Assembly (NCBI GenBank): GCA_902596045.1
Contig: CACJSJ010000004.1
Span: 1 to 64,000, forward strand
From: an uncultured Pelagibacteraceae bacterium
GTDB lineage: Bacteria; Pseudomonadota; Alphaproteobacteria; Pelagibacterales; Pelagibacteraceae
Length of the DNA: 64,000 nt
Reading direction: 5' to 3'
Part shown: positions 9,242 to 18,797 of the stretch, piece after piece
Layout of the letters: each line of letters opens with the position of its first letter
Position numbering within the stretch: position 1 is the stretch's first letter
Position numbers and translations under genes: made by a program
Notes under the pieces: generated by a model
The model's database searches: none
What the model was told of the DNA's origin: nothing
What the model saw: only the letters and a program-made list of their open reading frames with translations

Positions 9242-10461
9242 TAATAATATTTTTTATTATCATCATTAACTACTTTTTCAAGTCTTCCAAGAAAATCAGG
9301 TATAGCGCTTTTCACTCTACTCCATGTTGGTATAAATGGGGTATCCATAGGATTAAGAATAAAAGCCTCTCCAGCTTTCATTATGTTCATTGCAAATAAT
9401 TCAACTGCTTTTTCTTCGGTATGAGAGTCAAATTCCAAGCCATTCATATCGGCATCGCTCCTATATATATCAATTAAATCTAAAGCTGATCTATAATAAG
9501 TTGCTTTTAATGATCTAAACTTTTCTCTACTAAACGTATTACCTTGAGTTGCTAATTTTTTTATAAAAGTTTTGATGATATCGATAGACATCCTCGATAG
9601 TCCTTTGGTTTCATCATCAATTGACAATATCTGGTGTTTGTGATCATAAGTATCAGCTAAATCAACTTGGCAAATATTTTGAGGAGAAAAACTTCGTTGC
9701 ATTTCAGATAAAATTCCAACTTCAATTCCCCAGTCTGAAGATATTCTTAATTCAGGTAGAACATTTCGCCTAAACGAAAACTCACCAGCAAGAGGATATT
9801 TAAACGACTTCATAAATTCTAAATAATCACTATTGCCAATAGTTTTTTCTAATGCGGTTAGTAGTGGAAAAACCAACAACCTGGCCACTCTTCCATTCAT
9901 TTTTTCATCCGCTACTCTTGGATAATAACCTTTACAAAACTCAAAGTTAAATAGGGGATTTACAACTGGATAGAAGAGCTTGGCAAGCATTCTTCTATCA
10001 TATGTTTTAATATCACAGTCATGTAAAGCAACTGAACGAGCACTATCTCTTGCAATACACATTCCTATACAATACCAAACATTTCGACCCTTACCCAACT
10101 CACTTGGTGCAAGATTATTTTTTTTTAATTCTTGATCAAGTTTTTTTAATCCAGGTCCTTCATTCCACAAAAGAGAGAAGGGAGTTTTTAATTTTTTAAA
10201 AAATTTCCAAGCCTTTTTTGCTTGCGCTTCATTAGCTTTATCTAAACCAACAATAATATGATCTAAATATTTAGTTTTACTTATCTCATCTACAATTTTT
10301 GGCAAAGCTGATCCCTCTAGCTCAGAATAAAGACAAGGTAAAATCAACTCCATCTTTCTTTCTTTAGAGAATTTTAGTAAATCTTTTTCAATTTCACTCG
10401 TAGATTTAGTTCCGAAGTCATGTAAAGTTGATATTATTCCATTTTGAGAAAAATCACCCAT
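9241..10461 (-). CDS. glucosyl-3-phosphoglycerate synthase-like glycosyltransferase
   Basis: ELILPCLYSELEGSALPKIVDEI, KGRNVWYCIG, VALHDCDIKTYDRRMLAKL, FEFCKGYYPRV; GpgS-type GT. Confidence 0.85.
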   Translation of the reverse strand: MGDFSQNGIISTLHDFGTKSTSEIEKDLLKFSKERKMELILPCLYSELEGSALPKIVDEISKTKYLDHIIVGLDKANEAQAKKAWKFFKKLKTPFSLLWNEGPGLKKLDQELKKNNLAPSELGKGRNVWYCIGMCIARDSARSVALHDCDIKTYDRRMLAKLFYPVVNPLFNFEFCKGYYPRVADEKMNGRVARLLVFPLLTALEKTIGNSDYLEFMKSFKYPLAGEFSFRRNVLPELRISSDWGIEVGILSEMQRSFSPQNICQVDLADTYDHKHQILSIDDETKGLSRMSIDIIKTFIKKLATQGNTFSREKFRSLKATYYRSALDLIDIYRSDADMNGLEFDSHTEEKAVELFAMNIMKAGEAFILNPMDTPFIPTWSRVKSAIPDFLGRLEKVVNDDNKKYY

Positions 10462-10469
10462 TTTGAATT

Positions 10470-11267
10470 TTAGACATTATAATTTAATTTATCTAGAGCT
10501 TTTTTGATCACATCAGCCCAGCCTTCAGGGGATGGCTTATTTGAAAATATAAGATTATCAATATTTATTTGATCTAGTTTAAACTTGTCGTTAAAAACTA
10601 AGCAGGGGACATCACAACTTCTCAACATATCTAAGTCATTATAATTATCCCCAACGGCAATCGTTTTTATGTTTTTATTATTTTTTTTGAAAAATCTAAC
10701 AAAGACCTGAAGTGCTTTGGCCTTATTTACTTTATCAGTTAAATTAATTACCCTCCCACCTTCCTGTAATGCTAAACCTTTTTTTTTTACAATTGTAGAT
10801 AATTGTTTCATTTCACTTTTGGTTCCCTCAAATATAAAGGGAATAGAATATTTACGATCTAAAGCCATATTAAGTTTTTCATCTTCCAAACCAAAAATTA
10901 AGCTTTGTTTTTTCTTATCCATATTAGATAACCATTTACATTTATTTTGTAAATTTTCTGGAACTAACTTTTTAAAAATATTGATTAAATTATTTTTATC
11001 TTTACCTAAGATAAGTTCTTTTGGTAAATTAGGATTTAATAAATCTAAACCGTTTATAGTAGCTCCATTTTCTGTAATATATGGCAAATTTGAACCTAAT
11101 TCGTTGTTGAATTCTAAAATCTCTTTTTCAGTTTTGCTTGTATTAGGAATTATAAAAATACCCTTGGAAAGTAATTTTTTTATATAGTCTTTAATTCCAT
11201 CAAATTTAAAAGTATCTCTATGAAGAAGTGAACCATCAAGATCAGTAAATATTAAAATTTTTTGCAT
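10470..11267 (-). CDS. HAD family (mannosyl/glucosyl-3-phosphoglycerate phosphatase-like)
   Basis: IFTDLDGSLLHRDTF, IIPNTSKTEKEI, ITENGA, AVGDNYNDLDML. Confidence 0.85.
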   Translation of the reverse strand: MQKILIFTDLDGSLLHRDTFKFDGIKDYIKKLLSKGIFIIPNTSKTEKEILEFNNELGSNLPYITENGATINGLDLLNPNLPKELILGKDKNNLINIFKKLVPENLQNKCKWLSNMDKKKQSLIFGLEDEKLNMALDRKYSIPFIFEGTKSEMKQLSTIVKKKGLALQEGGRVINLTDKVNKAKALQVFVRFFKKNNKNIKTIAVGDNYNDLDMLRSCDVPCLVFNDKFKLDQINIDNLIFSNKPSPEGWADVIKKALDKLNYNV

Positions 11268-11321
11268 ATTTGATAACTATAAAATAATATTTTAAAATAA
11301 AAATGTACAAAAAAATTTTTA

Positions 11322-11465
11322 TCAGGTAAGAAGCGAAGTTTTTTTATCTTTTTTACTTTTTACTTCATTTTTTTGATCACAATATCTTTTAAAAGCATAA
11401 GCCGCTGATACACCACCAATTAGTACAAATGTTAATATCTTTAATTTAATGAGTGTTTTAATCAT
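11322..11465 (-). CDS. small hypothetical single-TM protein (47 aa)
   Basis: Manual translation MIKTLIKLKILTFVLIGGVSAAYAFKRYCDQKNEVKSKKDKKTSLLT; start overlaps stop of upstream ORF (ATGA). Confidence 0.55.
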   Translation of the reverse strand: MIKTLIKLKILTFVLIGGVSAAYAFKRYCDQKNEVKSKKDKKTSLLT

Positions 11466-11671
11466 GATTTAATATCAAACTTTTCTAGCAAGAAGTTGAT
11501 TACTAAATTGTAGAGAAATATAAAACAAAAAATATAGAATAGAAAAATTAATCCTTTAGAATTAAAGATGTATCCAGTTGAGGTTAAAAGCACAATAAAT
11601 ATGCTAATTGATAAAGCAAGCTTTGATTGTGCTTTTTTTTTTAAGTGAGATTTAACAATATCTTTTTTCAT
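11462..11671 (-). CDS. small hypothetical membrane protein (two TM segments)
   Basis: 69-aa ORF, two hydrophobic stretches, charged N-terminus. Confidence 0.6.
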   Translation of the reverse strand: MKKDIVKSHLKKKAQSKLALSISIFIVLLTSTGYIFNSKGLIFLFYIFCFIFLYNLVINFLLEKFDIKS

Positions 11672-11786
11672 TAGATATAATGATAATTATTAAAGATATT
11701 TATTCATCATTAATTTTGTCCTACTTAGACATTCAAACTGTTTATAAAATATTAAAATAAATAACAATTTTACTTATTACTCTTGT

Positions 11787-11869
11787 TCAATTATAAATAT
11801 TAGCATAAATACTCATGAAATTCATTAATGCCCTCGTGGTGAAATTGGTAGACACAAAGGACTTAAAAT
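11787..11869 (+). repeat. 83-bp imperfect direct repeat, right copy (tRNA-Leu upstream region + 5' half)
   Basis: Matches 7435-7517 with 5 mismatches. Confidence 0.92.
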
Positions 11870-11915
11870 CCTTGCCGCTTGCGGAGTGCCAGTTCGAGTC
11901 TGGCCGAGGGCACCA
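11830..11915 (+). tRNA. tRNA-Leu(TAA)
   Basis: GCCCTCG...CGAGGGCACCA acceptor pairing, variable arm, anticodon loop CTTAAAA. Confidence 0.95.
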
Positions 11916-11931
11916 ACATCATGGATAAAAA

Positions 11932-12690
11932 ATGAAGATCTACGAAAATTATATTGATCAACTTCGTGCAAATTCTAAAATAAAAACAGAATCACGATTT
12001 TCTGCAAATCAATTATTAGAAATGCACTTTGAGGCTTTTAAAAGAGACAAACCTATTATAGTTGAGCTTGGGGTAAATAGAGGTCAAAGCACTAGAGTTT
12101 TTTTAAATGCGATAGATAATAAAACAAATGCTAGGTTAATTTCTATTGATATCAATGACTGTAAAGATGCTGTAAAATCTACTAATTGGGAATTTGTTCA
12201 ACAAGACTCTATAGATATAGAATCATTATTATTAAAAAAACCAATCATAAAAGATGGAATTGATATTTTGTATGTCGACTCATTACATACCCAATCTCAT
12301 GTATTGAAAGAAGTTTATGGTTTTTTTCAATATGTAAAACCGGAGGGTGTTATATATTTTGATGATATAGACAGTGGACCTTATATGAGTGGACAAAGAA
12401 AAGACTCAGTAAGCAATGAAATAGCAAATAGAGATATATTTGATTTACTAGAGGCTATTTTTAGAGCAAATTATTCTTCATTAGATTTTTCTATAAATCG
12501 TGGATCAACTGGTTTAGCTAAATTTGTTAAGCGTTCTAAGTTGGGAGATAAGTTAAATTCTCCACTTTTTACTAAGAAGAGAAATTTTAAATTATTTTGG
12601 CGACTCTTAGAAATTCTTAAAATAAAAAAAACTCATCACCATAATAATTCTACAAATGAGAGTTTTTCGATTAATCCAAAAAATGATTAA
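11932..12690 (+). CDS. class I SAM-dependent methyltransferase / cephalosporin hydroxylase-like
   Basis: PIIVELGVNRGQSTRVFLNAID, DILYVDSLHTQSHVLKEV, IYFDDID. Confidence 0.72.
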   Translation: MKIYENYIDQLRANSKIKTESRFSANQLLEMHFEAFKRDKPIIVELGVNRGQSTRVFLNAIDNKTNARLISIDINDCKDAVKSTNWEFVQQDSIDIESLLLKKPIIKDGIDILYVDSLHTQSHVLKEVYGFFQYVKPEGVIYFDDIDSGPYMSGQRKDSVSNEIANRDIFDLLEAIFRANYSSLDFSINRGSTGLAKFVKRSKLGDKLNSPLFTKKRNFKLFWRLLEILKIKKTHHHNNSTNESFSINPKND

Positions 12691-12698
12691 TATTAGCA

Positions 12699-13469
12699 AT
12701 GAATAAATTTATTATTATTTCTGACAAAAATAAAAAATCTTTAAAGATTAAGTCATTTCTTTTAAAAAAAATTAGACTAAATTCTTTAATTCGATCAAAT
12801 TTAGTTGTTGTTATAGGGGGAGATGGTTTTATGCTTCAGACTTTGAAAAAGAATAGAAGATCAAATAAAGAATTTTACGGAATTAATTCTGGAAATTATG
12901 GTTTTCTAATGAATAAATTTTCACAAAAAAATATTATTAAAAATTTATTAAAGGCAAATGTTGTTTCAATTTCACCCTTAGAAATGATTGTAAAAAATAA
13001 AAATAATCAAATAAAAAAATCTATAGCTATTAATGAAGTATCAATATTAAGACAAAGTAGACAAGCAGCTTCATTATCCATTAAACAAGACTCTAAAATA
13101 ATTATAAAAAAATTGGTCTCAGACGGTGTATTAGTTTCAACACCAGCCGGAAGTACAGCATACAATTTATCAGTTCATGGACCTATTTTAAGCTTACATT
13201 CAAAAAAGTTATCCATATCCCCAATAAGCGCATTTAGACCAAGAAGATGGAAAGGTAAAATTATTAATGATGGATCTAAAATTACTATTACAAATTTAAA
13301 TTCAATTAAAAGACCTATAAGCGCCGTTGCTGATAATCAAGAAGTTAGAAATGCTAAAAGTATTGTTATTAGAAAACATAAAAATATAAAATTTAATTTA
13401 TTATATGATAGAAACAGAAGCCTTCAAAACAAAATTAAAATTGAACAATTAAAAAAAGAAATTAAGTAA
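12699..13469 (+). CDS. nadK: NAD kinase
   Basis: VVVIGGDGFMLQTLKK, GINSGNYGFLMN, STPAGSTAYNLSVHGPIL. Confidence 0.93.
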   Translation: MNKFIIISDKNKKSLKIKSFLLKKIRLNSLIRSNLVVVIGGDGFMLQTLKKNRRSNKEFYGINSGNYGFLMNKFSQKNIIKNLLKANVVSISPLEMIVKNKNNQIKKSIAINEVSILRQSRQAASLSIKQDSKIIIKKLVSDGVLVSTPAGSTAYNLSVHGPILSLHSKKLSISPISAFRPRRWKGKIINDGSKITITNLNSIKRPISAVADNQEVRNAKSIVIRKHKNIKFNLLYDRNRSLQNKIKIEQLKKEIK

Positions 13470-13489
13470 CTAAGGTTACATATATTTAT

Positions 13490-15268
13490 CTATTTCAATT
13501 TAAATAAAGAATAGTTGTTTCCATAAATCTTTTCTAAATTGTAATCAACTGTTTCAAATTCAATTAAATCATAAGGATTCAGGACCCCACCGTAATAATT
13601 GATAACTGACCTAATATTTCTTAAGAATATCTTATCATCAGAGAATTGCGTTTGTTCTAATTGAAAATTTTTTTTAACATAATCCTTGATTTTTACTTGT
13701 ATTGATAACAGTGATAAATATGGAACATCATCAGAATCTTCTATAACTATGTAATCATATTCTTTTTTTATATAATCAAAAAAAAGCTTTAAATCATCTA
13801 TCTCTGCAAAAGTATAATTATAGTAAACCAAATTTTTAAGAGGTTTGTTTTCAATTATTATATTTTTTGTATTATTAATCTTTTTAATTTTATATTTAAT
13901 TCTATTAATGAAAGCATCTGATTTCACTGAATTTTTTATAATATTGTTATTATATAATTCTAAATATAATAAATTTTGTTTTAGATTTTCTTGAAATTTC
14001 AGGTCAACTAAATAAAGTATTTTTGATTTATCAATTTTATCTATACTTTCATTAAACCTATAAAAAGAATGTTTTTCTGATATTATTTTATTTATTTCGT
14101 AATTATCTTTTATATTATTATAAATAATAAAATAATTAGAAATAAAAAAAACTAAAATAAGATATTTCAATTTTAACTTATTTAATTCATTTGCAACGAT
14201 AGAAATTAAGATTAACACTAAACTAAAACTACCTGCAAAATATCTTAATTGAGGGTGAACACCTTGAGCTAAAGCAAATATAATAATAGGCTCAAATAAA
14301 ATAAAAAATATGATTAAAAATTGTTTTTTATTTTTAGTATTTTTTTTTATTAAATATATAGGTGTAAATAATAATAATAACAAAAAATTATAGTCAGATT
14401 TAAACATGATTTTTAATCCAGATAAAATATCAACAATTAAATCTTTAAAAAAAATATTAGTCTCAAATGGTATTTCAGTTTCCTTACCCACCAAGTGTCT
14501 CAAGACAACATCTTGGGAATAAATAAAATTAACTAAAGGCCCAAATATTAGAAAGATGATAAAAAATAATAATAAATAATTAATTTTATTAAATTTAAAT
14601 TTTTCAAAATGTAAAATTAATACAGCATAAATAGATATAAATGCTGGCCAAATATTTATACCCCAAGCTATAGATGCAAGAGTTGCAAATAAAATGTAAG
14701 AACTGATTTTAAATTTTTCTGTTTTAAAAAGATATTTAATAAAAAAATATAACTGAATTAAATAAAATAATAGATAATAAGAATTTTTACCATTTACAAT
14801 TGAAATATCTAATAGAAATAAAGACGAAGAAAATACGAGTAATAGAGTACTAAAAAAGAAAAAATTAATTTTTAATTTTTTAAAAATTAAATATAAAAAA
14901 AAAATAGATAGGGAACTGATTGTTAAACTTGCAACTCTGCCATAAAAAACAAATAATTCTGGATTAAAATAAATTTTAGATTTTATTTCTGAAAAATTAA
15001 GATTTTGTATTAATAGTTCATTTATAAAAACTGATTTAAGAATTAAAACTAGATTTAAAAATGACCCATAAATTGGCTCATCAAACCCGCCTTCATAACC
15101 TGTTATAAAATTAAGATATGCTAATGTGCTATATGAAAATTCACTTTCATCTACATTTAAAAAATAGGGCAAGCCATAATCAATCCGTTTGAAATTAAAC
15201 AAAAAGAAAACTAATATTAATATTGATATAAATATTTTACTGAGATAATTGTACTTTTTATTATTCAC
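13490..15268 (-). CDS. multi-pass membrane glycosyltransferase-like protein (GT39/ArnT-like)
   Basis: Many TM segments; NVDESEFSY near N-terminus resembling the acidic motif of GT-C enzymes. Confidence 0.65.
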   Translation of the reverse strand: MNNKKYNYLSKIFISILILVFFLFNFKRIDYGLPYFLNVDESEFSYSTLAYLNFITGYEGGFDEPIYGSFLNLVLILKSVFINELLIQNLNFSEIKSKIYFNPELFVFYGRVASLTISSLSIFFLYLIFKKLKINFFFFSTLLLVFSSSLFLLDISIVNGKNSYYLLFYLIQLYFFIKYLFKTEKFKISSYILFATLASIAWGINIWPAFISIYAVLILHFEKFKFNKINYLLLFFIIFLIFGPLVNFIYSQDVVLRHLVGKETEIPFETNIFFKDLIVDILSGLKIMFKSDYNFLLLLLFTPIYLIKKNTKNKKQFLIIFFILFEPIIIFALAQGVHPQLRYFAGSFSLVLILISIVANELNKLKLKYLILVFFISNYFIIYNNIKDNYEINKIISEKHSFYRFNESIDKIDKSKILYLVDLKFQENLKQNLLYLELYNNNIIKNSVKSDAFINRIKYKIKKINNTKNIIIENKPLKNLVYYNYTFAEIDDLKLFFDYIKKEYDYIVIEDSDDVPYLSLLSIQVKIKDYVKKNFQLEQTQFSDDKIFLRNIRSVINYYGGVLNPYDLIEFETVDYNLEKIYGNNYSLFKLK

Positions 15269-17087
15269 ATTCTAAATTTTGTCTACTAAAGTTTAAAATT
15301 ATTTCATTCCACAAATATTGCTCATTATCATAATTTCCACTTAAATAATCATTATACTTTTTATTAAAAAAATCTAAATTTAAGATAAGATCTTTATTAA
15401 TCATTTTCTTTATAAATTTTTCCTTTTTAAGGAGTGTATATTTATTAAAAGCAAAACCATGTTTTCTAACATCATTATAATTACTAAGTTGATAATAAAA
15501 GATATTTTTCATTAATTTACGATTTTTAAACAAAGAGAAATTTTTTTTTGAAGGTAGGTCAACTGCAAGGTTGACTAGATCTTTAGATAAAAAAGGTGAT
15601 CTAGATTCAACAGAGTTTAGCATACTTGAGTAATCAATCTTTATTAGAATTAACGGAAGAAAATATTTCATATAATAAATTTGTGCAAATTTCATTTCAT
15701 CATTATTTGTATTATATATTTTTTGAATTTTTTTAAATTCTGGTGATAAACCTACATTCTTTTTATTAAAATAATCTTGGACATCTGTTTCATCAAAATT
15801 TGATATCCAATAATTATTAATTAGAAATAGTTTTTTATCTAAAAATTTAAAAAAATACTTTATTTTCTTTTTAAAACCTAAGTAATTAGTTGTAATTTTA
15901 ATTTTTGAAGAAAATATTTTTATAAATTTTATTACAAAAATAGGCACAAATAATCTTATAAGATGTGCAAGATAAAATCCCTTGAATGACAAATATCCGA
16001 AAAAAATTTCATCTCCTCCATCTCCACCCAAGGCAACATTGGTTTTCTTTTTTACTTGATTAAATAACTCGTATGTAGGAACAGAAGAGGAGTCACCAAA
16101 GGGAAAATAAGTATTTCTTTTAATTTTTTTGAAAGTATTAATAAAATTTTTTTCAGTTAAAATTTTTTTAAAATTGTTATTAAATCTTTCTTTTTTAATA
16201 TATTTAGACTCGTCATAAGATTTTTCCTTAAAGCCTATTGTGAATGAATTTATGTTATTTTTAATTTTAATCATATAAGATTTAATTAGATTAGAATCAA
16301 TACCACTGCTTAAACATAAACCAACTTTTTTGTCAGCAATTAAAAAGTTATTTATTATTTTTTCAAAATTATTTTCAATTTTTTTTTTATTATGATGTTC
16401 AAAAAATATATTGTAGTCACCACCATTTTCTATTTTCCAATAATTTTTTAAGGTAATTTTTTTGTTATTAAACTCTATATATTGACCAGGACAAAGTTGA
16501 TAAATATCTTTATATAAAGTTTTAGGTGCAGGAAAATGATTAAAGCGAAGATATTCTTCGTAATTTATTTTTGAAATTGAAAATTTTTTTTTATATTCAA
16601 ATATTCCATTAATTTGACTGGAAAAAATTAGTTTTTTTTTATCTTTATGATAAAAAAGAGGTTTTTGCCCCATATAATCCCTTGATAAATTTACGCTTTG
16701 TTTTTTAAAATCATAAATGCAAGATGCCCACATTCCATCAAAATAATTGAAACTTTTATTTCCCCAGTAACTATAAGCATTTATTAATACTTCTGTATCA
16801 GAATTAGTTTTAAAGGAAATTTTTTTCTTTTCTAAAAAATTTTTAATTTCTCTAAAATTATATATTGTTCCATTAAATACCCCAATAAATCTTTTATCAT
16901 GGGAAAACATAGGTTGCTTTCCACTTTTTCTATCTATTACGGACAGCCTATTCATACCAATTGAAAAATTACTTTTCTTATTTTCATAAAAACTTTGAGA
17001 GTCTGGACCTCTGTATATTTGACAAGAAGACATTCTCTTTAGTAGAGAGAGATTTGTTTCACCAATTATTCCAAATATTGCGCACAT
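15261..17087 (-). CDS. asnB: asparagine synthase (glutamine-hydrolysing)-like protein
   Basis: MCAIFGIIGE (Cys2 nucleophile), YRGPDSQ, NGTIYNFREI, LCLSSGIDSNLI, GGDGGDEIFFGY. Confidence 0.9.
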   Translation of the reverse strand: MCAIFGIIGETNLSLLKRMSSCQIYRGPDSQSFYENKKSNFSIGMNRLSVIDRKSGKQPMFSHDKRFIGVFNGTIYNFREIKNFLEKKKISFKTNSDTEVLINAYSYWGNKSFNYFDGMWASCIYDFKKQSVNLSRDYMGQKPLFYHKDKKKLIFSSQINGIFEYKKKFSISKINYEEYLRFNHFPAPKTLYKDIYQLCPGQYIEFNNKKITLKNYWKIENGGDYNIFFEHHNKKKIENNFEKIINNFLIADKKVGLCLSSGIDSNLIKSYMIKIKNNINSFTIGFKEKSYDESKYIKKERFNNNFKKILTEKNFINTFKKIKRNTYFPFGDSSSVPTYELFNQVKKKTNVALGGDGGDEIFFGYLSFKGFYLAHLIRLFVPIFVIKFIKIFSSKIKITTNYLGFKKKIKYFFKFLDKKLFLINNYWISNFDETDVQDYFNKKNVGLSPEFKKIQKIYNTNNDEMKFAQIYYMKYFLPLILIKIDYSSMLNSVESRSPFLSKDLVNLAVDLPSKKNFSLFKNRKLMKNIFYYQLSNYNDVRKHGFAFNKYTLLKKEKFIKKMINKDLILNLDFFNKKYNDYLSGNYDNEQYLWNEIILNFSRQNLECE

Positions 17088-17130
17088 AAATTTAATTTTT
17101 TAAAAATTTAATTCATAAAATTCATAATTA

Positions 17131-18090
17131 ATGTATAAAAGTGAAATGAATTTTTCGATTATTGTTCCTTTATACAATGAAGGTGAAAATATTACAAATT
17201 TAAATGATGAAATTCTAAAAGTTATTAAGATTTTAATTGCTGAAAATAAATTTAATTTCGAAATTCTTTATGTTGATGATGGTTCTTCTGATAATACTTT
17301 TGAAATATTAAAGAGTCTTAAAAATATTGTATCAACCACTATTATTAAAAATAATAAAAATTTATCACAATCAGCCTCAATACTTAATGGAATAGAGGTA
17401 TCAGCTTTTGAAAATATTATTTTATTAGATGGTGATTTGCAAAATGATCCTAATGATTTTATACCAATGATTAAAGAGTACTTAAAAAATGAAAATACAG
17501 TTGTTCATGGTCATAGGAAGTATCGAAAAGACCCTTATTGGTCAAAAATAATACCAAGTAAATTTGCAAATTTTATTGTTAGGAAATTAACTAATTCGAA
17601 AATTTCTGATCATGGATGTTCTCTAAAAATATTTAATAAAAAAATAATCGAAACCGAGAATTTTTTTGGTGATTTTCATAGACTTTTTGCAGCACAAATA
17701 AATCAAAATATTACTAGTATTAAAGAAGTTGAAGTTAATCATAGACCAAGAATTAAAGGCAAAAGTAATTATGGTTTTGAAAGAATTTTTCGAGTTTTAA
17801 TTGACTTAATATTTATGAATTTTACAAAAAATGAAAGATCATATTTTTACACAATAGGTTTTTTAGGTTTGTTTTCTTTTTTTCTGTCTCTTGTCAGTTT
17901 CATATATATGGTTTATTTAAAATTGTTTTTAGATATATCTTTCATCGATACCCCTCTACCAGTATTATTTATTTTTTTCTCACTCACGGGATTAATTTTT
18001 TTTTCAATAGTTCTTATGCTTGAAACAATAAAAAAAATATTTTCAAATCAAAATGTTTCTAAAAAAAAATATGAAATTTTTAAAAAATAA
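17131..18090 (+). CDS. glycosyltransferase family 2 with C-terminal TM segments (GtrB-like)
   Basis: SIIVPLYNEGENI, YVDDGSSDNTFEI, LLDGDLQNDPNDFIPMI; two TM helices at C-terminus. Confidence 0.88.
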   Translation: MYKSEMNFSIIVPLYNEGENITNLNDEILKVIKILIAENKFNFEILYVDDGSSDNTFEILKSLKNIVSTTIIKNNKNLSQSASILNGIEVSAFENIILLDGDLQNDPNDFIPMIKEYLKNENTVVHGHRKYRKDPYWSKIIPSKFANFIVRKLTNSKISDHGCSLKIFNKKIIETENFFGDFHRLFAAQINQNITSIKEVEVNHRPRIKGKSNYGFERIFRVLIDLIFMNFTKNERSYFYTIGFLGLFSFFLSLVSFIYMVYLKLFLDISFIDTPLPVLFIFFSLTGLIFFSIVLMLETIKKIFSNQNVSKKKYEIFKK

Positions 18091-18101
18091 GTTTTTTTAT
18101 T

Positions 18102-18641
18102 TTAAGTCTTTTTAAAGTTAAATCTGTATATATCTGCCAAGAACCATACTGACTTGTGATCAACAATATTTAAGTGTTTTTTTAATATATTCATTTCTTC
18201 TTTGGGATTTAAAATTGTAAATTTGTGAGAGTCAAATTCAAAAAAAATGATTTTTCCAATATAATTGAGCCAAGATTGTTTGCTAATTCCAGCTATAATT
18301 TCTAAATTTGGATTTTTTTTTTTAAAATCATTTAGAAGCTCTTCTAATTTATGTGATCTAAATGAATGAAATACTTCATTTGAGACAACAATATCAAACT
18401 CTTGATCGCGCCAATCTTTTACCTCAGTATATTCTTCTTTTACATCATAATTTATTACTTTTGTTTTTGGATTATTAGTATTTATTAATTTTTTTAATAC
18501 ACCTTTACCACAACCAAAATCTAATATCTTTAAATTATCATTATTGAGATTGCCAATTTTAATAATTTCTCTTAATAATTTTTTAAAATAGATACCGCTA
18601 ATTCCAGAATAGTCTGTAGTTTTATCTAATATTTTTTGCAT
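18102..18641 (-). CDS. SAM-dependent methyltransferase
   Basis: LKILDFGCGKGVLKKLI motif I, DIVVSNEVFHSF. Confidence 0.75.
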   Translation of the reverse strand: MQKILDKTTDYSGISGIYFKKLLREIIKIGNLNNDNLKILDFGCGKGVLKKLINTNNPKTKVINYDVKEEYTEVKDWRDQEFDIVVSNEVFHSFRSHKLEELLNDFKKKNPNLEIIAGISKQSWLNYIGKIIFFEFDSHKFTILNPKEEMNILKKHLNIVDHKSVWFLADIYRFNFKKT

Positions 18642-18797
18642 CAGAAATTTACAAAAATTTGTTAAAATTGGTAATATTTTAAGTTATCATAAACATCATA
18701 TAATTAAAGTTTATAATTTTTAAATATTTATGAATATTATTTTTATTTTAATTTTTTTAAATCAACTTTAACAGTACTTTAAGGAGACTAATTTTTT

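Noticed and set aside
10717-11187. 156-aa ORF antisense to the HAD phosphatase gene
   Set aside because: No recognisable motif; fully covered by a well-supported CDS on the other strand.
7518-11869. Complete integrative element with its own recombinase
   Set aside because: No integrase, transposase, excisionase or replication gene could be recognised within the repeats; only the repeat footprint supports mobility.
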